The notes under the pieces were generated by a model. The model worked only from the letters and a program-made list of their open reading frames with translations. It had not been told where the DNA came from and ran no database searches. From Toxorhynchites rutilus septentrionalis (lineage: Eukaryota > Arthropoda > Insecta > Diptera > Culicidae): a stretch of 64,000 nucleotides of DNA. The stretch is taken from assembly GCF_029784135.1 (NCBI RefSeq), contig NC_073746.1, forward strand, positions 182,533,983 through 182,597,982. Direction: 5' to 3'. Numbering within the stretch: position 1 is the stretch's first letter; every line of letters begins with the position of its first letter. Shown here in pieces: positions 10,207-20,772 of this stretch. The translations under genes and the position numbers were made by a program.

Positions 10207-10735
10207 TGATGTTTTCTTCGTTGTGTCCCCGTTTCATATCCCTCCTATCCGATTGATAAACTTTTACTTAGTCGCGGCAATACATACACACACTCTTTAC
10301 AGATGCACGGGCCGAAGGTTGTGCAGTCCACTGATCATTCAACAAGAGCCAAAGGTTGTACCGCTCATGACAACTCTACACGAGCTGATGATTGCGCCGG
10401 CTAGTGACCATTCTATCCTGGATTCCTCGAGTCGAGAAAGACGCACCACGCTAGATATGGGGTACAGACTAGGGGGGCGTTGCTGATTAATGGTCAGCTG
10501 CATCCCAATAGGAAGTATCCCGTGTCGGGCACACGTACAGAGCATCGAAGACTGCAACATACCAATTATGAGAACACTTGTAATACTAACCTCGAGCCAA
10601 CCGCGAGTAATCGGTTATATATTACTAACATAGTTGTAAGACAAAAATTGTCAAAATATTGGACTCCCGGCCCCGTCAGGCTAACGCCACATGTGCCTTA
10701 ATAAAATATATATTTTGGGGAAAAAAAAACAATAA
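8503..10735 (+). mobile_element. 5'-truncated RNase H-bearing LINE (I/LOA-type), copy 1
   Basis: The insertion starts abruptly within the reverse transcriptase just after where the catalytic ADD would sit (first readable residues NDGVISITG). It runs through thumb and RNase H coding and has a 3' UTR from 10207 to about 10705, then AATAAAATATATATTTTGGGG and an A-rich tail ending near 10730. The 3' UTR word ACCGCGAGTAATCGGTT recurs in copy 2 (27208-27225), and a near match (inverted, TGCGAGTAATCGGTT) is in the fragment at 52981-53258. 5' truncation plus A-rich tail is standard LINE behaviour. Confidence 0.85.
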
Positions 10736-11323
10736 CGAAAACAAAATCCAAATTTTTGGCAAGTGTGGTAGTTTTTCAACTTGCTAATTGGCTTTAATTT
10801 GGTATGTCGATCATCTGAATCAGTCTAGTAGATCAAAAGTAATGAATCTTAGAAAAAATCATTTTTAGAAAAAATTAAAAACTATAAAGGGTCTGGCCGG
10901 GTAAGGGTGTAAAAAGTGCCCCCAAACCAAATCTCCAACTGTATGGCAAATACTGTACAGGATATTAAAAAAGAAATGTTGGCGGTTTATTTGAACCCAT
11001 ATGTGGTTTAACATAGGATTTATAGTGAAAAACGTACTTTTTCGTTTATTTCACGCCATCCTCAAAAGCTTCGAGATAAAAATTTGAAAAAAATACTGAA
11101 TGTGCATCTCACTACGGTGTATTAAAAAAAATTACCAAAACAAAATTTCATCAAAAATTTAAGTACAAAAAAAATTGAAATTTTGAAAAAAAAATTCTGG
11201 ATTTAGAGATTCAGTAGTACTCTAATTCATATTTAAATGTGTTCCTACGGCTTTTCTAGATATGTGTGATTCTTTCAGATTTTTTTCAGTTTTGCGCGGT
11301 ACCAAATTTTTTTTTTTTATTCC

Positions 11324-12486
11324 AAAGGGTCTGGCTGAGTAAGGGAGTAAAAAGTCTCCCAAACCAAATCACCAGCTGTATGGAATATATTGTATAGGGT
11401 ACTAAATAAAACATTTTAGCAGCAGTACCATATATTTGAGTCCTTATATGGTACACCATAGGATATATGGTAAAAAATGCACCTTTTAGGTTTTTTTCAC
11501 TCCAGTCTCAATAGCTTTGAGACAAACATATGAAAAAATACTGAAAGTACATCTTATTAAGGTGTATCGATAAATATCTTCAAACTATTTTTTCACCAAA
11601 AAATCTAATAATAAAAAAAATTAAATACGCAGTCCAAAAATATTTTTATATTTTCTGGCATTTCGAAATTTTGAAAAAAAAATATACCATTTAAATCCAA
11701 TGTAAAGATAATCTCGTATATTTTAAGATACGAGGAAGGAATCTTTGTATAGCGCAATGCTCTAAATATACCGACACAATTTAGACATATGAAAAACAAA
11801 ATTTAAAAAATAATAGAGCAATAATGGGTCTCTAAATTCAAAATAAATTAAAAATGCCCAAGGGCAAAAAAAATTTTTTGTTGCGCTATTCTCCTAAAAA
11901 TTCAAGGAAAAATTAAGCTACATGTGGAAAAAACAACACATACGAACGCATTTAAATAAAAATTAGAGTAAAATAGGGTCTTAAAGTAATATTCTTTGTC
12001 CAAATTTCGAAATGCCTGAAAATATATATAATTTTTTTTGTAGCGCGAAAAACACTCTAAAAATTCTGAAAAAAAATCACATATACCTAAAATGGACGTA
12101 GGAAGAAAATTGAATACAAACTGGAGTAGTACTGAATCTCAAAATTAAAAAAAATAATTCAAAATAAAAATTAAAATTAATTTAAAAAAATTTTTAGTAC
12201 TTGATTTTTTTATGAAAAAATTGTTTGAAAATATTGACCGATACACCTTAGTAAGATGTACTTTCAGAATTTTTGTTTCATATTTTTGTCTCAAAGCTAT
12301 TGAGAATGACGTGAAAAAAACGGAAAAGGTGAATTTTTCACCATAGATCCTATGGTGTACCAAATAAGGACTCAAATATCTGGTACTACTGCCAGAATGT
12401 TCTATTTAGTACCCTATACAATATAATCCATACAGCGGGTGATTTGGTTTGGGGGACTTTTTACTCCCTTACTCAGCCAGACCCTT
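11324..12486. repeat. Inner palindrome of the foldback MITE
   Basis: Starts AAAGGGTCTGGCTGAGTAAG and ends CTTACTCAGCCAGACCCTT, with arms inverted for several hundred bases (TATTGTATAGGGTACTAAAT pairs with ATTTAGTACCCTATACAATA). It sits at the exact symmetry centre of the outer element, so it arose either by insertion of a relative into the loop or by duplication of the whole arm. Confidence 0.8.
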
Positions 12487-12829
12487 CGGAAATATAAAAA
12501 AATTGTAGAGCGCAACACTGAAAAAAATCACACATATCTAGAAAAGCCGTAAGAACACATTTAAATTTGAATTAGAGTAGTACTGAATCTCTAAATAAAA
12601 AAAAAATCAAAATTTCAATATTTTTTAGTACCTTAATTTTTGATGAAATTTTTTTTCGATATTTTTTCTTGATACACCGTAGTAAGATGCACATTCAGTA
12701 TTTTTTTTCAAATTTTTATCTTGAAGCTTTTGAGGATGGCGTGAAATAATCGAAAAAGTACGTTTTTTACTATAGATCCTATGTTAAACCACATAGGAAT
12801 TCAAATAAACCGTCGAATTTCCTTCTCAA

Positions 12830-13205
12830 TCTTTATATATAAAAGAAGGATTTCCCACGTACGTGTAAAATATCATCACGGGAGAACGACTGATCAGATC
12901 TACGCCATCCATATATTTTGCGAGTTTGCCGTCATTCAAATTAGAACCATAGGCTACATTAAAAATATTTAAAATGATTAGAAAAAAATGACTATGCGTT
13001 TCTTTATATATAAAAAGAGGGAAAACTCGGAAATAAGAGGTACGCATATGTATGTTTCGCAGTGAAAATCATCATTTGGATCAATTTGACAGAATTGAAC
13101 AATTACATACAAAAACTCTTGAAATCTATTCGTTATTTTCTGCTAACCAAAAATATTCTCCAGAAATAAATTATATGGCAGAACAACGTTTGCCGGGTCA
13201 GCTAG
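12830..13205 (+). mobile_element. Non-autonomous Helitron inserted in the MITE right arm
   Basis: Begins TCTTTATATATAAAAG after host A (12829) and ends GGGTCAGCTAG before host T (13206). These are canonical Helitron features: 5' TC, 3' CTAG, A^T target and no target duplication. A short hairpin (GGCAGA...TTTGCC) lies 11 nt before the 3' end. The interruption is absent in the left arm of the same MITE (GATA|TTAAAAAAG, 10964/10965, inverted) and in the second MITE copy (GGATA|TTAAATAAG, 30700/30701), which are in-window empty sites. A second 5'-like terminus, TCTTTATATATAAAAAGAGG, starts at 13001. No Rep/helicase is encoded. Confidence 0.85.
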
Positions 13206-13285
13206 TATTCTATACAATATTTGCCATACAGTTGGTGATTTGGTTTGGGGGCACTTTTTACTCCCTTACCCGGCCGGGCCCTTTT

Positions 13286-13825
13286 CACGAAAATCTAAGA
13301 ACCACTATATCCGTCTGGTATGGAATGGCTGTATTTGAAAACATCCTACACAATGGTTTTTAGACGGAATGACTATTTTTTCGATATCGGTCCGAAAACG
13401 TCCACGTGTTTGATGGCGAACAATAACACATTGACCTTAAAGTAAAATATCCAGGTGAGCAGTTCCCAAGAAACAATGTACAAAATATATTATCTAATTT
13501 TTCAACTACGGCATGATATGTGCGATAATGCTGATAAATCTCTAATTCTCGTTTGCGGTACACAGAGACCAGATGTGTCATGGAATAAAGAACACAGGTG
13601 GGAGCCATAGCTCAGATAAATTCCTCTGTGTCGAAGATATGAAGCCACATGAATCATCATGAAGTTGGCTTGGCTGAAAGCACACACAGCGGTCAACTCG
13701 CGGGAGGCTCGCGACTTGTTTTGGTTTTATTTCCATCCACACTGCGGAACCACAACATGGAACGCGAAACATCGGGCGCTGGAGCAAGTTTCAGTGACGC
13801 ATTCTTGAATTCCCTGCGCGTATTA
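13286..13825. other. No gene recognised
   Basis: Mixed-composition sequence with no recognisable coding or repeat structure. Confidence 0.5.
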
Positions 13826-13833
13826 CACACGCT

Positions 13834-14292
13834 TAGTGATCCCCGATAATCGTTCGATTATTCGATTAATCGAATACTTCCTACAGAAATCGATTATTAA
13901 TTGAACGAATACTGCGCAACCAATAATCGAAGCGAACGAATAATTTACGTCGATTAATCGATCCAAAAAAAAAACATACGGCCGCTGCAGTTTTATCCTG
14001 AATATCAATCATTATCTTTGACGATCCCCTAAACTCGTAAACGAAACTCTTCGTTTACGAGTTTAGTGGTGTGAACAAGATCATTATTGATTTTCAGGCG
14101 GAATGAACACTTTTTTGATTCAAGATGGCTTTCTAGCAAATGAGAAATATTAATCTAACTAATTATTCTTCTCAGTGTGACGATTAATCGACAAATCGAT
14201 TGATTGGGGCGATTAATCGTATCGAATAACAAACTGTTGAAAAGTATTCGATTAACTGATGAACGATTAATTTTAAAAATCGGGGATCACTA
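13834..14292. mobile_element. hAT-type MITE with 8-bp target duplication
   Basis: Terminal inverted repeats start TAGTGATCCCCGAT at 13834 and end ATCGGGGATCACTA at 14292. Flanking octamers are CACACGCT (13826-13833) and TACACGCT (14293-14300), 7 of 8 identical, the hAT signature length. Subterminal regions are full of CGATTAATCG and CGATTATTCGATTAATCGA palindromic words. No transposase. Confidence 0.8.
14029..14066. repeat. Perfect 17-bp stem, 4-nt loop hairpin
   Basis: CTAAACTCGTAAACGAA (14029-14045) and its exact reverse complement (14050-14066) are separated by ACTC. It lies inside the hAT-type MITE, so it may be a nested foldback or a structural feature of that element. Confidence 0.9.
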
Positions 14293-14300
14293 TACACGCT

Positions 14301-16085
14301 CGGGTTCTGTGTGTTTCGTGACGAAAGAGAAAGTTTGTGCGTCTTTAAGCCAGAATATGTGGGCGTGAGAGAGGGGGAGAGAGGGAGGCATTGTTCGCTT
14401 GTGGAATCTCGCGACATTCGCTGCTCTGTTTTCTGACTCATCATGCTTTTTAATGACATTTTGGATGCCACAATTCTCTACCCGTATAACATGTTCTATC
14501 TGTGATATCCCCCCTTATTAGCATAATTATTCTGACAAAGGTTTTTCGCATGTATGACAGAGCCAAGGTCCCCCAAGTTTCTGAGGCGACGTTAGTGTCA
14601 CATTAAGCAGTCGGAATTCCGTCTTAAGGACTGCTTGATATGGCTCCTTCCCACTTTAGCGTTTTAGCGTAGAATTCACCTCATTATTTCGAACTTTTTG
14701 ATTTGATTAAGGGAAACGAGGAAAGTTTTACACCCACCTCCGCCTTTTTCCACAGTCTGCCCGCCCTGAAGGAGAGAACTTTAATCGGCAAACTTTGCGC
14801 CTCCGTTTGTCACATATTATGTCCATTTAGCACATCGAAAAGTAAAATGGAACCCTGAAGCCAATTTAAGCGCGCCACCATGATCTCTTTGTCCTTTTTA
14901 TGTTTCCCAACATTTGTAGTAAAGTATTTTGCAGCAAATTCGCGTTTTCGTGTCGAACAAGTTCAATCTGTTTGCAAAAAAAAAATCAAATGTTGATCAG
15001 ATAGTCAATTTTTACAAAGTTTTGACAGAATTATTGCAGCAATAGCCAGAACGGAAAAAATTGATTATACTTTCGAAAAAACAATAAAGTTTTAATGATT
15101 TCATTTATTCAACTTCTTTAGCTCGGCAAAACAAAAAAAAACATTTGAACATATTCTGTATGAACAAGATTACAACAAATTATGTGGATTGGGTTCTCAT
15201 TGATTATAATGTTATATTTTTTTGTAGAAGATTTTAATCTGGTAAATGCCACACGTATTAAAATTCGGTCATGAAAAAAAATCACTATACCCATTTCAAT
15301 GATATATTTCTATATTTTTACATTTAAACAACTTTTCACCCTTCGTCACCCTTCATAAAATGCAAGGTTCTTCTTCACCTCGCGCTGTCACTTTCCCTCC
15401 ACCCAGTAGTAGCGCACTTGCCGTTCCCACCGTCGTTCCTTTTTTTAATCGCGCTTCCCCTTATCCAATGAAATGGTGCTGCTATCAGTCATAGCTTAAG
15501 AGATGAAACGATGCCGTTGGCGTTGATGAACGCTAGTAACGACTGCTCAGCATTAGCAGCAGCAGCAGCGACACCCGCAAAACGATCTGACGATGCTGAT
15601 GTGTCACACTGTCATTATAATCATCATTTTCATCTTTCACAGCGCGCCCTGCACCTCCCACGACTACATTTGTCTGCCCGCGCCCCAGTCGCAATTATTT
15701 TTCAACGACTTCATTTGGTGTACTTTTTACAAACATGTATTCCCACTTTCTGATGCACGCGTTCTATGGAAATGGGGTTGACAGACAGTTGCACCACAAT
15801 CCCACAAGTCTGATAGTGCGAAAGCCGACTGATGATATGACGTTAATCTACCCATTGTTGCCTAATGATCATATTCGGTTCTAATTAATTTCATTCAAAT
15901 TTATGCTGTGGGTGCTATGAGTGAACCGTTCTTGGATCTATGGACTCTGTCGGAGTGATAGTCTTCATTGGATCGTACTCTGTGGCATGTTGATGGAGTT
16001 GACAGAACAAATAACATCTGTCGTCAGCTGATTTTTTTTATCTTTTAGTCTGTAACGATGACTGGATATGAGGTAGAATCTCCTA
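14301..16085. other. No gene recognised
   Basis: Single-copy-looking sequence. 15550-15575 holds a short GCA run. An 80-aa frame at 15511-15753 is low-complexity at its start and has no family. Possible regulatory or intergenic host DNA. Confidence 0.5.
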
Positions 16086-16086
16086 C

Positions 16087-16332
16087 TTAGCTAACTCTTT
16101 CTAGATAATTCTTGACAGATCCATGAACATGTGGTCTGGCGTTGTCATGGTTTGAAATTATTATTCGCAACAGATTATAAATCCTAATATATACGGTGAC
16201 AACACTACTCGCAGCAGCGACGCCGTCGATATGCATCGACACACTCTCGAGCAGGCCTGATTTAACATAACTGTCACGGGTGACAAACAAAAAGGAGAAA
16301 TGTAAAATCGGTGGAGCATGATTAGTCATCAC
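16087..16332 (-). pseudogene. Mariner-type transposase fragment
   Basis: On the minus strand the only recognisable part is HDNARPH followed by VKNYLE near the C-terminal end of the 81-aa frame. That is the second catalytic-aspartate motif of mariner transposases (usually HDNARPH..., then a Tyr-Leu-Glu helix). Sequence before it is unlike any transposase, so this is a short remnant, or a chance motif in a longer decayed element. Confidence 0.4.
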
Positions 16333-16494
16333 CGAATTACACTAATTATTAGTTGAGGACAGTGCTGCCTGTAAAACTACCTATAATCTACCTATACTAA
16401 ATATATACAAGCTTACGGACTATAAGTAGGTAGATGCACTTAAAAACTTAAAAAGGTGCCATAAAACTAATAAAACTACAACCATAACCTTATC

Positions 16495-17530
16495 CTCAAC
16501 CATCCGACAGATCTCTTCGTTCGTCGATAGCCAAATCAACTTTTAAGCAGGTCCAAAAGAAGCCCGAACCTATAATCGTACCGAAACAAACTTCATCGGT
16601 TACAGTTAGCACGACTTCCACTGCCCGTGCGTCACGTTTTTGAACCGAAATGAATCTAATCGAAGAGGAACAAAAAATGAAGGAGCAGGCAAGCCCAGGA
16701 GACAATCTATAAAAAAACGGCGACCTTGAAGTGAGCAAATCCTTGATGGAAGAGGAAGCTAAGATTTGCCAACAACTGCTTCGGGACGAGAAGGCCCTTC
16801 AAAAGAAGCAGCAGAAGATCAGACGAGAGTCGTTGTAGAAAAAGCAAAATATTGTTCGCCAAATTAGTGAAAGGGGTAGAAGAGGTGGATCGATTCGCGA
16901 TTCTCAACCATAGGTATCCAATCGGCTGGACAAATGTACCTTGGCCCTTCGTCGAGACCGAACCCACCGCTATACAACACTGTGCGAGCCGACGGGGGAA
17001 ACCGTCATCAATCTGCGATAGTTCATTATAAACCTGAACATCTAGCCGAGCACCGATCAGCACTGTCCGAAGTCTTGAACGAACCTCAACAAATGCGAAG
17101 AGATCAGCAAACTGCTGATAAACGAACATAACATAACCTAAGCTGTCAAGCTGGTCCATTTTCATATGCAGTTTCGAGAAGACTACAGCTGCATGTGGAT
17201 ATACAGATGCGGAAACCCTGGTCCGCCTACAGCGATGCCTAAAGGGACATGCCCTTGAATCGGTTCGGAGTCGATTGCTGCGATTGCAAACGATCCACAA
17301 GTCATCAATATCCTGCGAACGCAGTACGGCAGACCAGAACTTCTAGTACGATCGCTCATAGAGCAAGTTCACTGGGCTCCAGCACCAAGGCATGATCGTC
17401 TCGAGACTGTGGTGGTGGAATTCGGTTTGAACGTACAAATCCTAGCTGATTATCTGTAGGCGGCGAATTCTGAATTTGGTCAACCCGGTGCTATCCTATC
17501 TCGTGGAGAAATTACCCGAATCATTGAATC
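16495..17530 (+). pseudogene. BEL/Pao retrotransposon gag remnant (DUF1759-like)
   Basis: Across several frames the plus strand reads a lysine/glutamate-rich coiled coil (LIEEEQKMKEQ; EEEAKICQQLLRDEKALQKK). A gag core follows: AETLVRLQRCLKGHALESVR, then VINILRTQYGRPELLVRSLI, LETVVVEFG, and LLSYLVEKLPESL-like text near 17500. These are hallmark blocks of BEL/Pao gag. Stops and frameshifts are frequent. It stops where the CR1/L2-like LINE is inserted, and the element resumes at 21989 with the zinc-knuckle region, so both halves belong to one old BEL copy. Confidence 0.85.
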
Positions 17531-17534
17531 ACAA

Positions 17535-19370
17535 TTTAAATTTATTTAGAGACTTTTACAATTATAATTCAATGTAATGAAGTAATTATTTTATTGCTAA
17601 TTCCTTGCGTTTAACCATGCCACACATTCGCGACTGTTTATGGAACGAATAAGCTTAATATCAGCTGGTAGTAGGTTCCAAATAGTGATGCCTTGCACGA
17701 ATAGAGTTTTCCGGTAATGAGACGTGCGACAGCGAGGTAATAAAAAGTTTCTTGTACGAATACTTTGAGCAGGCTGTAATTTTTCAAATAAGTAAGAAGG
17801 TGATGCTGTATTTATAATTTTGAAGAGAGTTATACAAGATCGTAATTTATGCAAGTCGTTAAATCGGCAACCAATTAATTGTTGTTGGAGATGAGTAACT
17901 CTGCAGAATCTGGAAGTTTACTCGAAGAAATATTTAGCAATCGTAGACCGTTATAGATTTTTGTACATTGTGCAGCTATGTGGATATCCCATTCAAAATT
18001 GTTTTATACAAGGAAGCCAAGAACAGAAACTTTGGACACATTTTCTATAGTATCATTGCCAAGTTTTATTTCAGGAAGGATGTTCACATTCAGACTTCTC
18101 TTAATTAGCATCACTTTGGTTTTGGATGAATTTATGGGTAGTAAATTTCCATAAGACCAACGCATAATTCTCAATAAATCATCATTGACTATGGTGGCCA
18201 TCGAGGCTAAGGGAAGATTGACAGCATAGAAATATATTTGCACACCATCAGCAAACATGTGGATTTTACGGTTTTTGAGAACTTCTGGTTTATGTATATC
18301 GAAAAGAGGAGAGGCCCTAAAATGGACCCCTGAGGGACACCAGACATGATATCTATACTATCCGAGAATGTACCATTCGTGTATACCACTTGAGATCTAC
18401 CTGAGAAATATGAATGTAAGAGACGTACGGCACACCTGGAAAACATAAACTTTTGGGATAACTTCTGCAATAGTTTTGAATGGGACACCCTATCAAAAGC
18501 TTTGGAAAAATCAATTAAGAGAAGAAAGGCAACTCCTTTCTTATCAATTGCAGAATGAACATCATCATGTACCTTTAAGAAGGCACTTGTAGTGCTATGA
18601 CCAGTGCGAAAACCACATTGATGAGGGGATAATAAACTGTGGACACAAACGAAACTGTTCATTTGAGATTTTAATTTTTTTTCAAACACCATGGAAAGTG
18701 CCCACAAGATACTGATTGGTCGCAGATTGCTAACAATATTACTTTTAGGTTTTCTACGAATAGGGATGACCTTACTCGACTTCCAAGCACGAGGATATTT
18801 TGCGGAAGAGATAATCAAGTTGAATATTCTAGTTATTGTTGGCGAAATGTGGGATAATATCAGATGAATAAACTTAAGTGGCACATTAATAAGACTCACC
18901 GCATCAGGTTTTATAGAGGAAATCCCAAGAATAACATCATAATCATGAATTGATGTAAATTTGAAACCATGATCATTCAATGGTGGAACTGATGTCTTGA
19001 ACAAAATTTGTTCCAAAATATGCATTGATCTCGTTACTGGAATGACTAAACTGAGCAGCGCATGATGACGAAGGTAAAACATTGATCCTTTTCAACTTAT
19101 TCGATATTTCCTTACTTGAATTTGAAGAAGCAATTCGGCTAGAAACATAGTCTGATTTAGCTACATTTATTAAATTAGTAACTCTGTTACGTATTTGTTT
19201 ATACTGGACATGATTATCGGAGGTACGGTTCGATACCCAAATACGATAGGCGATATTCCTTTCAATGATAGCTTAAGCTATTTCGCTGGTAAACCTTGGA
19301 TTAACTCTAGGTTTACAATAGTTAGGTTTACAATAGCGAACAAAGGTGTCATATAATTTAACTAATATTA
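17535..19370 (-). pseudogene. CR1/L2-like LINE reverse transcriptase (3' half)
   Basis: Minus-strand blocks in order: a linker with NPRFTSEIA and RNIAYRIW; RT motifs WKSSKVIPI, SNLRPISIL, LSPHQCGFRTGHSTTSAFL, LLLIDFSKAFD (motif A), SGVPQGSILGPLLFSIY (motif B); then FADG where FADD is expected. The second catalytic Asp of motif C is therefore Gly. A C-terminal LRSCITLFKIIN...PSYL region follows, and an A/T-rich 3' end (TAAATAAATTTAAATT) abuts the BEL gag at about 17530. Frameshifts occur around 18230 and 17990. With the endonuclease at 20773-21640 it forms one element interrupted by a mariner. Confidence 0.85.
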
Positions 19371-19572
19371 GGCTGTCAAAAAAGTCCTGCGGTATTTTTT
19401 TTAATTTTCATTTGTTCATAAAATTAGTTACAATCATCTGTTTTAAGTCAAATATGCACCGCTTTGTTCGATGACTTGTTCCCAACAAGATGCCAGCTTC
19501 ATAATACCCCTGTTATAGAAGCTCGCTTCCTTATTGGCAAAAAACTCGGATAGCCAATTTTCACAGGCCTCT

Positions 19573-20179
19573 TGTTCCGTCTGCTGGGAACTAGGGGTGG
19601 ACTGTATTTAGAAGGTTGCTCCCCTCGTGGAGACAACCGGTGCGTGGAAGGAACCCTTGTGTTCCTCACGCCTTGTTCAATGGGTGGGAGCCCCTTGTGG
19701 CTCCGCTCCAATGCTCTGAAAAGAGCATGTAACTCTTTTGGAATGTGTTTCAGAAAACTCTTCGTGGATTCAGGTTTCGAGTAGCGCAGAATGAAACATG
19801 ATGTATAACTATTTACACTTTCCTCATTTTATTATTGAATTCATTCAGTTTGAATATATACACATGATCGTAATATTTTCACTGTTGCGCATGCGAATGC
19901 GCCACTCTTCTGCTGCTGCTTATGTTGTTGTTGCTTGCGGCTGCTCCTATTATCGCACTCTTGCGATGATTAGTTGGCGGCTTCTTGAGTTTGTTCGTTC
20001 CTTTTATTGTTTGTTGTTGCACTCTTGCACTTGTTGCTTGTTGGATGGTTGGATGAAAACTGATACTCCGCACAATCGGGTGGCTCGTTTTATACCCTCG
20101 CACCTCCTTGTCGAAAGAGGAGGGGAAGTGCTAAAGACGTCATTTATTTTCCCCTTCCGTACGCTTCGCGGACGGAACA
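19573..20179 (-). mobile_element. Solo LTR, 607 bp
   Basis: Starts TGTTCCGTC and ends GACGGAACA, a 9-bp inverted terminus of the TG...CA kind. It is flanked by CCTCT (19568-19572) and CTTCT (20180-20184), a 5-bp target duplication with one mismatch. It interrupts a codon run of the mariner transposase precisely (..LATKE | ACENW..). It contains a promoter on the minus strand. The 5-bp duplication fits Ty1/copia, BEL/Pao or some gypsy LTRs; the family is not identifiable here. Confidence 0.85.
20059..20094 (-). promoter_or_regulatory. LTR core promoter: TATAAAA plus initiator
   Basis: On the minus strand TATAAAA (20094-20088) is followed by TATCAGTT, whose A (at 20061) lies 33 nt from the first T of the TATA box. 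This is the expected spacing for an arthropod TATA/Inr promoter. Downstream is A/C-rich leader-like sequence with AATAAA around 20000. Confidence 0.7.
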
Positions 20180-20772
20180 CTTCTTTTGTGGCTAACTTCT
20201 GACTACCTAGCTCGTTCGCCATGGACAAAAACAGGTGGTAGTCACTTGGTGCAAGGTCCGGACTATGCGGCGGATGCAAAAGAACCTCCCATCCGAGCTC
20301 CCGGAGCTTCTGGCGCTCTTGGCCGATGCTACGGCTGCTACTATGCCGGTCTTTCTCGGCTAATTCAGCGATTTTGTCGCAATTTTCGACGACAGGCCTT
20401 CCGGAGCGTGGCGCATCTTCGACGATCTCTACACCAGAACGAAAACGTTGAAACCATCGTTGTGCGGTGGAAATGGAAACTGTATCGGGTCCATAAACTG
20501 CACATATTTTATTGGCAGCTTGAGATGCATTTTTGCCTTTGTCATAGTAGTACTGTAAAATATGTCGGATTTTCTCTTTATTTTGCTCCATATTTGCGAC
20601 ACTATAACTCACGAACGACTTAACCAAACAAAACACTCTCAAGGACTATATTATAGCGCGCAAATAAATACCTTACAAGCTATAGTATGACTCGATACAA
20701 TGAATACAACTAGAACTACGCGCTTACAACGACACATCGCGGAAATACCGCAGGACTTTTTTGACAGCCTAA

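Larger units (their letters stand above)
10887..13284. mobile_element. Nested palindromic foldback MITE, copy 1
   Basis: The outer ends are inverted: GGGTCTGGCCGGGTAAGGG at 10889 pairs with CCCTTACCCGGCCGGGCCC near 13265-13281. The arms remain inverted over about 450 bp, including AAAAGCTTCGAGATAAAAA versus TTTTTATCTTGAAGCTTTT. The centre is occupied by a second, diverged palindrome of the same family (11324-12486), and the right arm by a Helitron (12830-13205). Non-coding throughout, very A/T rich, with many long A or T runs. A half copy lies at 30625-32250. Confidence 0.85.
19443..20591 (-). pseudogene. Mariner transposase, internally deleted and interrupted by a solo LTR
   Basis: The start codon at 20591 opens the helix-turn-helix region (MEQNKEKIRHILQYYYDKGK, then AQRWFQRFRSG and APRSGRPV). 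After SSRSIGQE the frame jumps to a C-terminal block, LHPPHSPDLAPSDYHLF, which holds the third catalytic Asp. The section with the first two catalytic aspartates is missing, an internal deletion of roughly 150 codons judged from usual mariner length. Coding is then split by the LTR at 19573-20179 and resumes as ACENWLSEFFANKEASFYNRG to a TAA at 19443-19445. It could only have moved with a helper. Confidence 0.9.
19371..20769 (-). mobile_element. Mariner element inserted in the LINE
   Basis: Terminal inverted repeats begin GGCTGTCAAAAAAGTCCTGC at both ends (19371 onward; inverted, ending at 20769) with TA on each side (19369-19370 and 20770-20771). The interior carries a deleted transposase on the minus strand and a solo LTR. 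Its insertion separates the LINE linker (19370) from the endonuclease (20773). Confidence 0.95.

Noticed and set aside
13052..13363. 103-codon plus-strand frame
   Set aside because: Crosses from the Helitron into the MITE arm, so it is a chance fusion of non-coding sequence.
15511..15753. 80-codon frame with polyalanine
   Set aside because: Polyalanine comes from a GCA run; remainder has no recognisable protein features.
16707..17300. 197-codon minus-strand frame
   Set aside because: Antisense shadow of the BEL gag remnant, whose plus-strand blocks are recognisable.
20186..20623. 145-codon plus-strand frame
   Set aside because: Antisense of the mariner transposase N- and C-terminal segments.
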